Source: Phycisphaerales bacterium
GTDB lineage: Bacteria; Planctomycetota; Phycisphaerae; WQYP01
NCBI GenBank assembly: GCA_027313145.1
Contig: DAHVEJ010000015.1
Span: 1-39,446, forward strand
Direction of reading: 5' to 3'
DNA: 39,446 nucleotides
Shown here: positions 25,709 to 33,381 of the stretch, in pieces
Layout: every line of letters starts with the position of its first letter
How positions within the stretch are numbered: the first letter of the stretch is position 1
Program-made: the position numbers and the translations under genes
Notes under the pieces: model-generated
The model's input: the letters and a program-made list of their open reading frames with translations, nothing else
Databases searched by the model: none
What the model was told of the DNA's origin: nothing

Positions 25709-27103
25709 ATGAATTATCTATCAAGACGCAGCTTGTTAACCGGCTTGGCCGTCGCGGGAGCGGCATCGCTTGCCGATGGCCGGAAGGGCAACGCCGAGGC
25801 ACCTCCCGAATCAGTCGGCGATCGGTCAACTGACACCACGCCGATATTGTCGCCCGCGAACCGCAAGGCGGCCATCGGCAAACTGCTGGAATACTTCAAG
25901 GCTGTGGCTCCGAAGATGCTCCGCCCCGCCCAGGGGATTTTGCGTCACCCCAGCATTTCTCCAAGCCTGCCGGGAGCGGCTTACAACACACAGTTGTGGG
26001 ATTGGGACACGCTTTGGACCAGCCGTGCGCTTTTCCATCTCGCGCATATGAACGGGGAGCGCAATATGCTTCACGAGGTGAGCGTCCACGCTCAGGGCAG
26101 TCTTTTGGATTTTCTGGATCACCAATCCGAAGATGGACGCATTGCCATCATGATTGATGTCAATAATCCTGATCCGTTCGGTTGCCTGAAAACCGCCGCC
26201 CCCAATCACAAGAATCAGGCCAAACCGGTATTCGGTCAATTGGCCCTGCTGATCGCCGATGAATTGAACTCCGTCGAGTTCTTAGAGCCAAGATTTGACC
26301 AGTTGCTGCATTTCTATGATTCGTGGATCCTGGGCAACCGGTCTTCCCTGGGACTTCTGGTATGGGGCGATGATGTGGCAATCGGTGATGATAATGATCC
26401 CACCACGTTCGGCCGCCCGTTTTTCTCTTCGGCCAATTTGCTGCTGAATTGCCTGTATTATCAGGATCTTCGCGCTTCAACCGAACTGGCGCGGCGTCTG
26501 AATCGCCGGGAGGATGCGAAACGTCTTTCCGCCATGGCGCACGACCAGGGAGCAAACATCCAAAAATACTGCTGGGATCCGCGTGACCGGTTCTATTACA
26601 CCGTGGATGTGCAGTGCGTGGATCGGCGGGCGGAATTGATCCCCTGGGATAAACATGAAGGCATGAGTATGTCGTGGAAGTGCCTGCCTTTACGATTTCA
26701 GATGTTCACCGGCTTTCTGCCCATGTGGGCCGGCTTGGCAACATCGCGGCAAGTCGAGATGCTGGTGAAGGAGCATTACCTCAACACACAAACATTCAAC
26801 AGCCCATATGGCGTCAGGTCGCTTTCGCGGCAGGAAACCATGTATTCGCTGCAGTTCAGTTCCAACCCCAGCGATTGGTTGGGTCCGGTCTGGATTCTCA
26901 CCAACTACTTTGTTTGGAAAGGTTTGAAAACTTACGGCTACCACAAAGAGGCGGCCGTTCTGGCCGACAAAACATTGCGGTTGCTGTCGGACGATCTGAC
27001 TAAACATGGCTGCTTGAATGAATATTACAATCCCGAAACCGGCGTACCATTGGGCCATAAAGGCTTTCTCGACTGGAATATGCTGGTACTGGAAATGATT
27101 TAA
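25709..27103 (+). CDS. GH63/GH37-like (MGH1-type) glycoside hydrolase
   Basis: 464 residues from ATG 25709 with GGAG 10 nt upstream. A Tat signal (YLSRRSLLTGLAVAGAASLA) precedes an (alpha/alpha)6 barrel. The catalytic-acid region LWDWDTLWTSRAL (about 96-108) and the general-base region LNEYYNPETGVPLGHKGFLDWN (about 436-457, likely E438) are hallmarks of the GH63/GH37 clan and of mannosylglycerate-hydrolase-like domains. GPVWILTNYFVWKGLKTYGY also fits. Such enzymes invert alpha-glucosidic or alpha-mannosidic bonds. It lies 34 bp after the lyase and 74 bp before rhaT on the same strand, so all three may work on one substrate. The exact sugar is unknown. Confidence 0.82.
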   Translation: MNYLSRRSLLTGLAVAGAASLADGRKGNAEAPPESVGDRSTDTTPILSPANRKAAIGKLLEYFKAVAPKMLRPAQGILRHPSISPSLPGAAYNTQLWDWDTLWTSRALFHLAHMNGERNMLHEVSVHAQGSLLDFLDHQSEDGRIAIMIDVNNPDPFGCLKTAAPNHKNQAKPVFGQLALLIADELNSVEFLEPRFDQLLHFYDSWILGNRSSLGLLVWGDDVAIGDDNDPTTFGRPFFSSANLLLNCLYYQDLRASTELARRLNRREDAKRLSAMAHDQGANIQKYCWDPRDRFYYTVDVQCVDRRAELIPWDKHEGMSMSWKCLPLRFQMFTGFLPMWAGLATSRQVEMLVKEHYLNTQTFNSPYGVRSLSRQETMYSLQFSSNPSDWLGPVWILTNYFVWKGLKTYGYHKEAAVLADKTLRLLSDDLTKHGCLNEYYNPETGVPLGHKGFLDWNMLVLEMI

Positions 27104-27165
27104 CTGCTCATGTCCACTGAGGCCAAAAGGCGGCATGAGCCACCGTCTTACCAGAAGTTATTCTT

Positions 27166-27193
27166 GAGTATGACATCATGAGTATGACATCAT
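27166..27193 (+). repeat. 14-bp tandem duplication at the rhaT start
   Basis: GAGTATGACATCAT occurs twice in a row (27166-27179 and 27180-27193). The first copy contains ATG-ACA-TCA-TGA, a three-codon frame whose stop overlaps the rhaT ATG at 27178; the second supplies another in-frame ATG at 27184. Confidence 0.8.
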
Positions 27194-28500
27194 CATCAAA
27201 TCCGTATTTTGCGGTTACACTGCACTGGATAGGCGGGTTGGCTGCGGCAAGTTTCTACATTCCGTTTTCCCGCGTGCGCAAGTGGTCGTGGGAAACATAC
27301 TGGCTGACGGGCGGATTCTTCAGTTGGATCATCGCACCGGCGTTTTTCGCCTTTCTTCTGGTACCTCATTTTGAGACGGTATTTCATGAAGTTTCCGATA
27401 AGACGCTCTTCTGGACTTATTTTTTTGGCGTACTATGGGGGCTTGGCGGTGTAACGTTCGGTTTGACGATGCGCTACCTGGGCATCGGCCTGGGTATGGC
27501 CATCGCACTAAGCTACTGCGCTGCCTTTGGGACCATGATTCCGCCAATTGTTGACGGGACGATTATGAATCTCATCGTGCATACATGGGGATGGGTGACT
27601 ATGGCCGGCGTATTGGTGTGCCTGTTGGGCATCGGCCTAAGTGGGCTTGCCGGCCATGCCAAGGAGAAGGAACTTCCAGAAGAAAAACGCAAGGCGGTGG
27701 TTCGGGAATTCAGTTTTAGAAAAGGAATTCTCGTTGCCACTTTCTCGGGGGTTATGAGCGCGTGCTTTAATTTCGGCTACGGTGGATTGAAAGGATTCAA
27801 TTTCACCGAAGGTCATGGTCTAACCGGAAACCCCATCACACTGGCTGCGGCGGCGATCCTGCGACAGCACAGCCATTCGATCATGTGGGACGCGTTGCCT
27901 ACGGTGGTGGTTGTACTTTGGGGTGGATTTACCACGAATTTTATCTGGTGCGTGGGTTTGCATCTAAAAAACAGATCGGCGCGTGAATACATCGCGTCCA
28001 CATCTTCACCGGACGAAAATCGAATTGTAACGGCACTGGAGGGGCCAGGGTATTCCAAGCCGGAGGAACTTAACACCACGACCACGGCGCGGCCGACGAC
28101 CCAACGCGTGCCATTGCTGAATAATTACACTTTTTCCGCCATTGCCGGTGTAGTCTGGTACATGCAATTGTTCTTCTATACCGCCGGGCAGAATTTTATG
28201 CCTGGGGCATTGGCCTTCTCAGGCTGGACGTTGCACATGGCGAGCATCATTATTTTCGCCACGATATGGGGTGTGATTCTCCATGAGTGGAAGGGGACAA
28301 GCAAAAGGACCCACACCACCATTGCGGTGGGCGTTGCCACTCTGGTATTGTCAACCTTTATTGTTGGGGGCGGTAACTTGATGAAGACCTGGGCGTCCGC
28401 CCCAGCGGCTGCGACTACTACGGTCCATCCCCAAAACGCCGGGAACGCCGGCACCAAGGCCGGAGGATATCGCTTGAATTTGGGAAGGCGTGTAAAATAG
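27178..28500 (+). CDS. rhaT: L-rhamnose/H+ symporter RhaT
   Basis: 440 residues with about ten membrane segments, the size and pattern of RhaT (PF06379). Family stretches are easily seen: the N-terminal HWIGGLAAASFYIPFSRVRK, WSWETYWLTGG, GVLWGLGGVTFGLTMRYLGI followed by GLGMAI, and late in the protein WYMQLFFYTAGQ and SGWTLHMASIII. E. coli RhaT has 344 residues; the extra length lies in a cytoplasmic loop (about 255-310, charged, TSSPDENRIVTALEGPG) and a C-terminal tail. It imports rhamnose or a related deoxy sugar across the inner membrane, implying that neighbouring exported enzymes release it. No rhaABD genes are in the window. The start lies inside a tandem duplication and lacks a good ribosome-binding site. 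Confidence 0.93.
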   Translation: MSMTSSSNPYFAVTLHWIGGLAAASFYIPFSRVRKWSWETYWLTGGFFSWIIAPAFFAFLLVPHFETVFHEVSDKTLFWTYFFGVLWGLGGVTFGLTMRYLGIGLGMAIALSYCAAFGTMIPPIVDGTIMNLIVHTWGWVTMAGVLVCLLGIGLSGLAGHAKEKELPEEKRKAVVREFSFRKGILVATFSGVMSACFNFGYGGLKGFNFTEGHGLTGNPITLAAAAILRQHSHSIMWDALPTVVVVLWGGFTTNFIWCVGLHLKNRSAREYIASTSSPDENRIVTALEGPGYSKPEELNTTTTARPTTQRVPLLNNYTFSAIAGVVWYMQLFFYTAGQNFMPGALAFSGWTLHMASIIIFATIWGVILHEWKGTSKRTHTTIAVGVATLVLSTFIVGGGNLMKTWASAPAAATTTVHPQNAGNAGTKAGGYRLNLGRRVK

Positions 28501-28596
28501 AATTTCCGCGTTCGTAGTTTAACAGTTGCCCCAGTGCAAGACGCGACGAACGGACCATTCCTTGATCTTTGTGTTTTTTTTTGGAGCTTGGAAATT

Positions 28597-29832
28597 ATGC
28601 GTCATGGACTTGAAATCGGCCAGACCGGGATATTAACCTGGACTGTCGGGGCCGAACGCACGATTCATCTCGGTGCGGAGGGAATAAATGGCGGAGCCGT
28701 AGTTTTCTCCACTCCCGGCATGATCGAACTCATGGAGTATGCGGCGCGCGAGGCCCTGCGGCCATACTTGGAGCCGGGTGAAGAGTCGGTGGGCGTTCAC
28801 ATAGAAGTTGAGCATCTGGCGGCCACGCCCATCGCAGCGCAGGTTCGCGGTGAAGCTAAAGTAACGCGGATGGATGGTCGTCTCATTGATTTTCAGATTG
28901 CCGCTTATGACCAGCAGTCTCAAATTGGCCGCGGGAGCCATCGTCGCGCGGTAATTGCCCTGGATAAATTCAGCCGCAACCTCAGGGAAAAAGCGGCGCA
29001 ATCTGCGCCGCCTTCGCTGTGGGCTGAGTCGATGACAACGATCACCGGCGACCTGCCTGAACTACGGGAACTTTCGGTGCGGGTTGAGGGGCAACTGGCG
29101 AGCGTAACGCTCAATCGTCCTAAACAACTCAATGTCATTAATCTTCAGATGACGGCGGATTGGGAGAAACTCATCGGTTGGTTGGCGGGCCACCCCGAGG
29201 TTAGGGTAGTGATAGTAACCGGTGCAGGCCGGGCCTTTTGCGCCGGCGTCGATGTGAAGGATGTTGCCGCCCTGGATATTGCTGCCGCCGAGCAACTGAG
29301 CCTCCGACAGGCACGGTTGTCCTTGGCTTTCGAGCGGTTGCCGCAGGTGGTCATTGCCGCGGTCAACGGCCTGTCGCTCGGCGGCGGGTGCGTAGCGGCA
29401 TATTCCTGTGACTTTCGCTTCGCCTCAACCAATGCGGTGTTTGGCATGCCGGAAATCAAGCTTGGCTGGCCTCCAGGCTACGGGTTGGCGCAATTAATAA
29501 ACCTGATAGGTAAAGCCCGTGCTTTGGAGCTTTGCGTTACCGGCAACCAGATCAGTGCCAACACGGCATTAGAGTGGGGATTGGTACACGAAGTAGTGCC
29601 ACTGCCGCGTCTGGAACCGGTGGTTCACAAGTTCGCCCAGCATTTGCTTACAATGCCCCCAGCCGCTTTACGGGAAACCAAGCGAGTGATTCATGCCGAT
29701 GAGGGGATGCAGCCCAAACTCACCTACCTGGCTGAGACGGATGCCTATATCCGTTGTCTGAACACAAACGATGCGCGGGAAGGTATCGCCGCGTTCATCG
29801 AAAAACGCGCGCCGATCTTTCGTGGGCAATAG
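28597..29832 (+). CDS. FlK-like thioesterase fused to enoyl-CoA hydratase (crotonase)
   Basis: 411 residues from ATG 28597 with GGAG upstream. Residues 1-130 form a hot-dog thioesterase of the fluoroacetyl-CoA thioesterase type: STPGMIELMEYAAREALRPY, GVHIEVEHLAATP and IGRGSHRRAVI. Residues 160-411 form a crotonase domain with the oxyanion-hole segments AGRAFCAGVDVKD and NGLSLGGGC. Both hydratase glutamates are conserved (E286 in FGMPEIKLG, E311 in ALELCVTG). The protein is cytosolic, with no signal. It could hydrate an enoyl-CoA and cleave or proof-read a thioester in the same pathway (inference). It follows rhaT by 96 bp on the same strand but shows no obvious tie to sugar use. Confidence 0.87.
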   Translation: MRHGLEIGQTGILTWTVGAERTIHLGAEGINGGAVVFSTPGMIELMEYAAREALRPYLEPGEESVGVHIEVEHLAATPIAAQVRGEAKVTRMDGRLIDFQIAAYDQQSQIGRGSHRRAVIALDKFSRNLREKAAQSAPPSLWAESMTTITGDLPELRELSVRVEGQLASVTLNRPKQLNVINLQMTADWEKLIGWLAGHPEVRVVIVTGAGRAFCAGVDVKDVAALDIAAAEQLSLRQARLSLAFERLPQVVIAAVNGLSLGGGCVAAYSCDFRFASTNAVFGMPEIKLGWPPGYGLAQLINLIGKARALELCVTGNQISANTALEWGLVHEVVPLPRLEPVVHKFAQHLLTMPPAALRETKRVIHADEGMQPKLTYLAETDAYIRCLNTNDAREGIAAFIEKRAPIFRGQ

Positions 29833-29883
29833 AACTGGAAGCGGCCATCGCATGAAAATCTTTGGGTAGCGCGAAGAATTTAT

Positions 29884-30063
29884 ATGCGGGAACGACTCGA
29901 AATAGTGATCCAACAATGTCTTAAGCCGCACAAGATGACACGACGACCTGAATGGCCGGGATATTCGTCAATCGGTAACTTCCTCGAAATCCACCGGGTG
30001 CCTCAGCAACTCTTCCGGGAAGGGATCATAAAAAATGCTTACACACCAACCTTGAATGGATAA
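29884..30063 (+). CDS. 59-residue ORF, possibly a gene remnant
   Basis: An open frame from ATG 29884 to TAA 30063 that overlaps the convergent next gene by 25 bp. The product MRERLEIVIQQCLKPHK continues with MTRRPEWPGYSSIGNFLEIH, which faintly resembles the PEDWPWSS end of REP-associated (Y1/IS200-like) transposases. No good ribosome-binding site is present. It may be a decayed fragment or chance. Confidence 0.25.
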   Translation: MRERLEIVIQQCLKPHKMTRRPEWPGYSSIGNFLEIHRVPQQLFREGIIKNAYTPTLNG

Positions 30064-31802
30064 TCGAATGGTGCCGACGGTGATGGGCGCAGGCGTCCAT
30101 TTTCGGAAAAGAGAAATATTTGATTCGGTTTTATTTTCAACGCATACGTCGCTTTGCCCAGGTGCAATGTGACATGGTGATCAATTTGATCTATGCCGAT
30201 AATCGCATGGCACCTTCCCCCGAGATCGGTCACTACACGCACACCTGTGGAACATGTGAATATTGTCCGGCCATTGATGCGACCGGCAAAAATATTGCCG
30301 CGGCTTTCCAAAGCATATACATCAGTCCCCCATCGCTGCGCGTAATGGATCGAAAAGCCGCCCCGTGCCAATCCTGACCATAGAACACGGTCCTCATCGA
30401 GTTCCACTCCGTACATATGACTGGTATATTCCAGCACACTTAGAATGGTCGGCCCGTAACCATTGCGGCCACTGCATCTCAACGGGTCGTATTGCTGCGT
30501 GAATTTACAGCCGCCGGCTCTGCCTGTGAATGGGTCATATTGCTGCGTGAATTTGCCATCGCGGCCCACCAACTGCAACAACTTTGATCCAATCAGGCCG
30601 ACTTCAGCGAAATGACCATAGTTCTCCAGCGCGCGTAGTGTGCGCTGATACGTCAATCCTTCAGGCTGGCCGCTCCAGTCACTACGCGGATCGTTGCGGA
30701 ATTTGGGATCATCTGCCGCAATTGAAGGCAGGGGAATCGGGGTCCAGAATTCCCGGGGATTGAAAAGATGGTAACGGATGAATTCATCCGCCATCTTCTG
30801 GGTGAATGCGTGATACCACATTGCGCGGAGATTATTATGAATCAGTACATCCATGAACCGGCCGGTTTTGTCACGGTCATAGCAGGCGTGTTTCTCGGGC
30901 CGCCACAAATATTGGGCCAATCGACTCCGCACTTGCAGCGCCCGGTGGGCCCAATATTTTTCCATACCGTTATTAAGTTCCTTCGATATAAGCGCCAGCG
31001 TCATCCTCCCGTCATGGGAAAAGCCCATGATTTCCATTGATTCGAAAGGTGTACAACTGTGCTGCGGCGGTGTATCGCCGGCCCACCAATCGGGCGCATT
31101 GCCGTAACGTTTACTCTGATAGCGCGTGCTGTGGGATTCTCCGGTATCCCAGACACACCATGATTCCAAACAATCATGACGGTTGGAATTTCTTGTTCGC
31201 CACAAGTATCGGTCATACTTTTCCAGAACGTCGTAGAGCCGCGCCAGATAGGTCCTATCCCGCTGGATGAGGAAATAAATTTTCCATGCGGGTGTGGGAA
31301 AAAAATATCCCTGTAACATCCTGTAATCCGGATGCAGCGATTGGTGAGCGTCGGTAGTGATCATACCCGGCAGGCGTCCATCTGCGCGCTGCGTGTCCAT
31401 AAAGATAAGCTGATTATTCAACCCCACTTCCAAGTCCCGTTTGGCGTACATGGCACCGCCCATCGGCTGGGTTTCCAACCACGCATTTTTAAAGCGTGCG
31501 CCCTCCACCAATACTTTTAATTTCGGCGCGAAAATCTCGATGTTGCCTCGCGCCAGCCTCTCGGCTTGGATAATCAAATTCTCAAGAAATGGATCTCCTG
31601 TTTCCATGTGAACACTGGTTTTAGGCAAGGGTGTCCCGTTGGGCGAAGTCGCAATCAAGGCCGTGGGTTCTGCTGCTCGAGCCTTGGAATATACGCCGCC
31701 AAGGGGCGCAGTGCCGAGAGTCGCCAATGCCGTACGGATAACAAAATCGCGACGATTCACCGCAACACTCGCAGCATCGGTAGCTATTGGACCAGGTTGC
31801 AT
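30039..31802 (-). CDS. exported GH63/GH37-like (alpha/alpha)6 protein
   Basis: 587 residues from ATG 31802 (AGGGG about 11 nt upstream). A Tat signal (VNRRDFVIRTALATLGTAPLGG) is followed by an (alpha/alpha)6 domain with SWCVWDTGESH, GFSHDGRMTLALISKEL, HNNLRAMWYHAF and the end segment GYGPTILSVLEYTSHMYGVE typical of trehalase/GH63-like folds. The FTQQYDPFTG motif, where the clan places its general base, is present twice in tandem (about 416-423 and 432-439) because of a 48-bp in-frame duplication. The C-terminus is a beta domain (GRTIFTCSTGVRVVTDLGG). Activity is probably glycoside hydrolysis in the periplasm; the substrate is unknown. Whether the duplication leaves the site functional is open. 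Confidence 0.72.
   Translation of the reverse strand: MQPGPIATDAASVAVNRRDFVIRTALATLGTAPLGGVYSKARAAEPTALIATSPNGTPLPKTSVHMETGDPFLENLIIQAERLARGNIEIFAPKLKVLVEGARFKNAWLETQPMGGAMYAKRDLEVGLNNQLIFMDTQRADGRLPGMITTDAHQSLHPDYRMLQGYFFPTPAWKIYFLIQRDRTYLARLYDVLEKYDRYLWRTRNSNRHDCLESWCVWDTGESHSTRYQSKRYGNAPDWWAGDTPPQHSCTPFESMEIMGFSHDGRMTLALISKELNNGMEKYWAHRALQVRSRLAQYLWRPEKHACYDRDKTGRFMDVLIHNNLRAMWYHAFTQKMADEFIRYHLFNPREFWTPIPLPSIAADDPKFRNDPRSDWSGQPEGLTYQRTLRALENYGHFAEVGLIGSKLLQLVGRDGKFTQQYDPFTGRAGGCKFTQQYDPLRCSGRNGYGPTILSVLEYTSHMYGVELDEDRVLWSGLARGGFSIHYAQRWGTDVYALESRGNIFAGRINGRTIFTCSTGVRVVTDLGGRCHAIIGIDQIDHHVTLHLGKATYALKIKPNQIFLFSENGRLRPSPSAPFDYPFKVGV
30484..30556 (-). repeat. in-frame direct repeat (48-bp offset) inside the hydrolase gene
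   Basis: A 25-bp segment beginning GGGTCRTATTGCTGCGTG (R marking one mismatch) occurs at 30484 and again at 30532 with two mismatches in all. On the minus strand both encode KFTQQYDP, so the gene carries 16 extra residues in frame. Confidence 0.8.
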
Positions 31803-32264
31803 GGCAAATTACCCCTTGTTCTATATAAGTCAGGCCAAATCAAACCATCACCACACTCTTCGACCCAATTAGCTAAACTACAGTATGAGGTTATACGACA
31901 CAATAGACATTTCACCTGACAACATGGACAGATTAATTTGCTGCGATGACGACGTGATAACCCGTAACCAAGCTGAATATTGGGTTGTCGGTATCGGAGA
32001 CCGCCTGTTTAAGGCAGTCCAATGTAATTCTGTGAACTTTCCGCTGTTTCTCCGGCGGCGCATCATCGCATGAGTCCGGCGGGACTGGGGACAAACAACA
32101 TGGCGGTGCGGCGTTTTGTTGAGTTTTCTCGGCGACTTCGCCTTGAACGGTGGGCATAACGATGTGGGCGCAGCCCAAGTTAACTGGTTGTGAGGCAATG
32201 ATCGCCTTGACGAAATCTAATAATGGCGCGCTGATGCCCATAAGATAATATGGAATAGTATTTC
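31803..32264. other. intergenic region with third copy of the 43-nt block (31897-31939)
   Basis: No convincing gene. The block 31897-31939 shares about 28 of 43 bases with 37338-37380, including ACAATAG and CAACATGGACA in register. It opens a 62-residue plus-strand frame (31885-32073) reading MRLYDTIDISPDNMDRLICC, similar to LacI-family C-terminal segments, but it lacks a ribosome-binding site. The block ends about 95 bp upstream of the start of the minus-strand hydrolase. Confidence 0.4.
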
Positions 32265-33191
32265 TTATTTAACTTGTGCTGTGGCCATGTATCTCCACAC
32301 GTTCTTGAACTGCGGTAAAATCGTGGATGAGTGGGGAGATTTTGTGGGAAAGTCGTTGACAAATATGCGATGATTTCCGTCGATGACATCTCCCGGTTGA
32401 ACGATCAGCGTATGAGGCTTTGAAAGGTGCATAAGTGCCATGCAATTAGCGATCTGGTGGTGCACATTAAATGGATCTTTAAGAGCCAGGAAGGCAAAAA
32501 ACCTCGACGGCGGTGTAGCGCTTTTACCGTATAGCCATGGAGCCGGCCGGTGAAGGTTATCCATATAGTCCTGCGGGCCGGAAAACATCAGCACACGGTC
32601 CACTCTGAACAGCTTGCCAATGTACGCCGCGTTCCCCGCTCCCTGTGAATGGCCGGCCACAATAATGCGTGGCCAAACCGGCCGTCCGTTTGTTACAAAC
32701 TGGCTCCATCCCCCGCCGGGGTCGTGCTTCACCAGATAAACCAGCAGCTTTTCAAAGCGATTCAATATTGAATTGGCGGGGCTTACCTTTATCTTCGTGC
32801 TCACTGGCGCACCGGTGACGATGGCGTTGCGATATCGACCGAATGTGGCGCTGTCGAGGCTGTGCGCACATGCGACCGCGATAACATTATCCTCATAGTC
32901 GATACTGATCGCGTGATAGCCCCACCTCGCAAAGATCGTGTCGATGCCCCGGCTATCCGAGGCTTTCGCTCCAGTCCCGACGATAAATAAAAACAGTCGA
33001 TGGCGGGAGATGGACTGCGGATCATACAGAGCGATATTCGCACCATGCACGGTGGAAATGGCGGGATCGGTACGGGGTGGTTCCACACGCAGGAAAATCA
33101 CATGCGCGTCGGCACGGTCGCCGATGAAGCACACAGCGATCAAAGTCATCGTGACAACGCATAAAAAACGAATATAAGCATTTCGAGACAT
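32265..33191 (-). CDS. exported alpha/beta hydrolase
   Basis: 308 residues from ATG 33191, chosen because GGAGG lies 6-7 nt upstream; an ATG at 33206 would include that site in the coding region. A signal peptide (LCVVTMTLIAVCFIGDRADA) is followed by an alpha/beta-hydrolase fold: LFLFIVGTGAKASDSRG (oxyanion region), the nucleophile elbow AGHSQGAG (about S182), the acid-containing strand FLALKDPFNVH and a late catalytic-His candidate in DGNHRIFV. It looks like a serine esterase, perhaps a deacetylase or feruloyl-type esterase acting on substituted glycans (inference). It stands between two exported glycan enzymes on the same strand. Confidence 0.78.
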   Translation of the reverse strand: MSRNAYIRFLCVVTMTLIAVCFIGDRADAHVIFLRVEPPRTDPAISTVHGANIALYDPQSISRHRLFLFIVGTGAKASDSRGIDTIFARWGYHAISIDYEDNVIAVACAHSLDSATFGRYRNAIVTGAPVSTKIKVSPANSILNRFEKLLVYLVKHDPGGGWSQFVTNGRPVWPRIIVAGHSQGAGNAAYIGKLFRVDRVLMFSGPQDYMDNLHRPAPWLYGKSATPPSRFFAFLALKDPFNVHHQIANCMALMHLSKPHTLIVQPGDVIDGNHRIFVNDFPTKSPHSSTILPQFKNVWRYMATAQVK

Positions 33192-33381
33192 ACATGGCCT
33201 CCGCATTGTTCATTGCCATTACATACCCGCGATGCGTCAGGTCAAAGATCAACCGTTTAGCCTGAATACTTTTTGGGGAGCCCTGCTAAACGCGAACAAC
33301 GCGCGTAAGTCATCGTGAATAAAAAGCTACGATAATACGGCGATGGAACTTCTGCTTTAACGGCACCTTGGTGACGGTGAC

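Noticed and set aside
31878-32198. 106-residue minus-strand open frame upstream of the Tat-exported hydrolase
   Set aside because: Low-complexity composition, no start signals; only the 43-nt block within it is notable.
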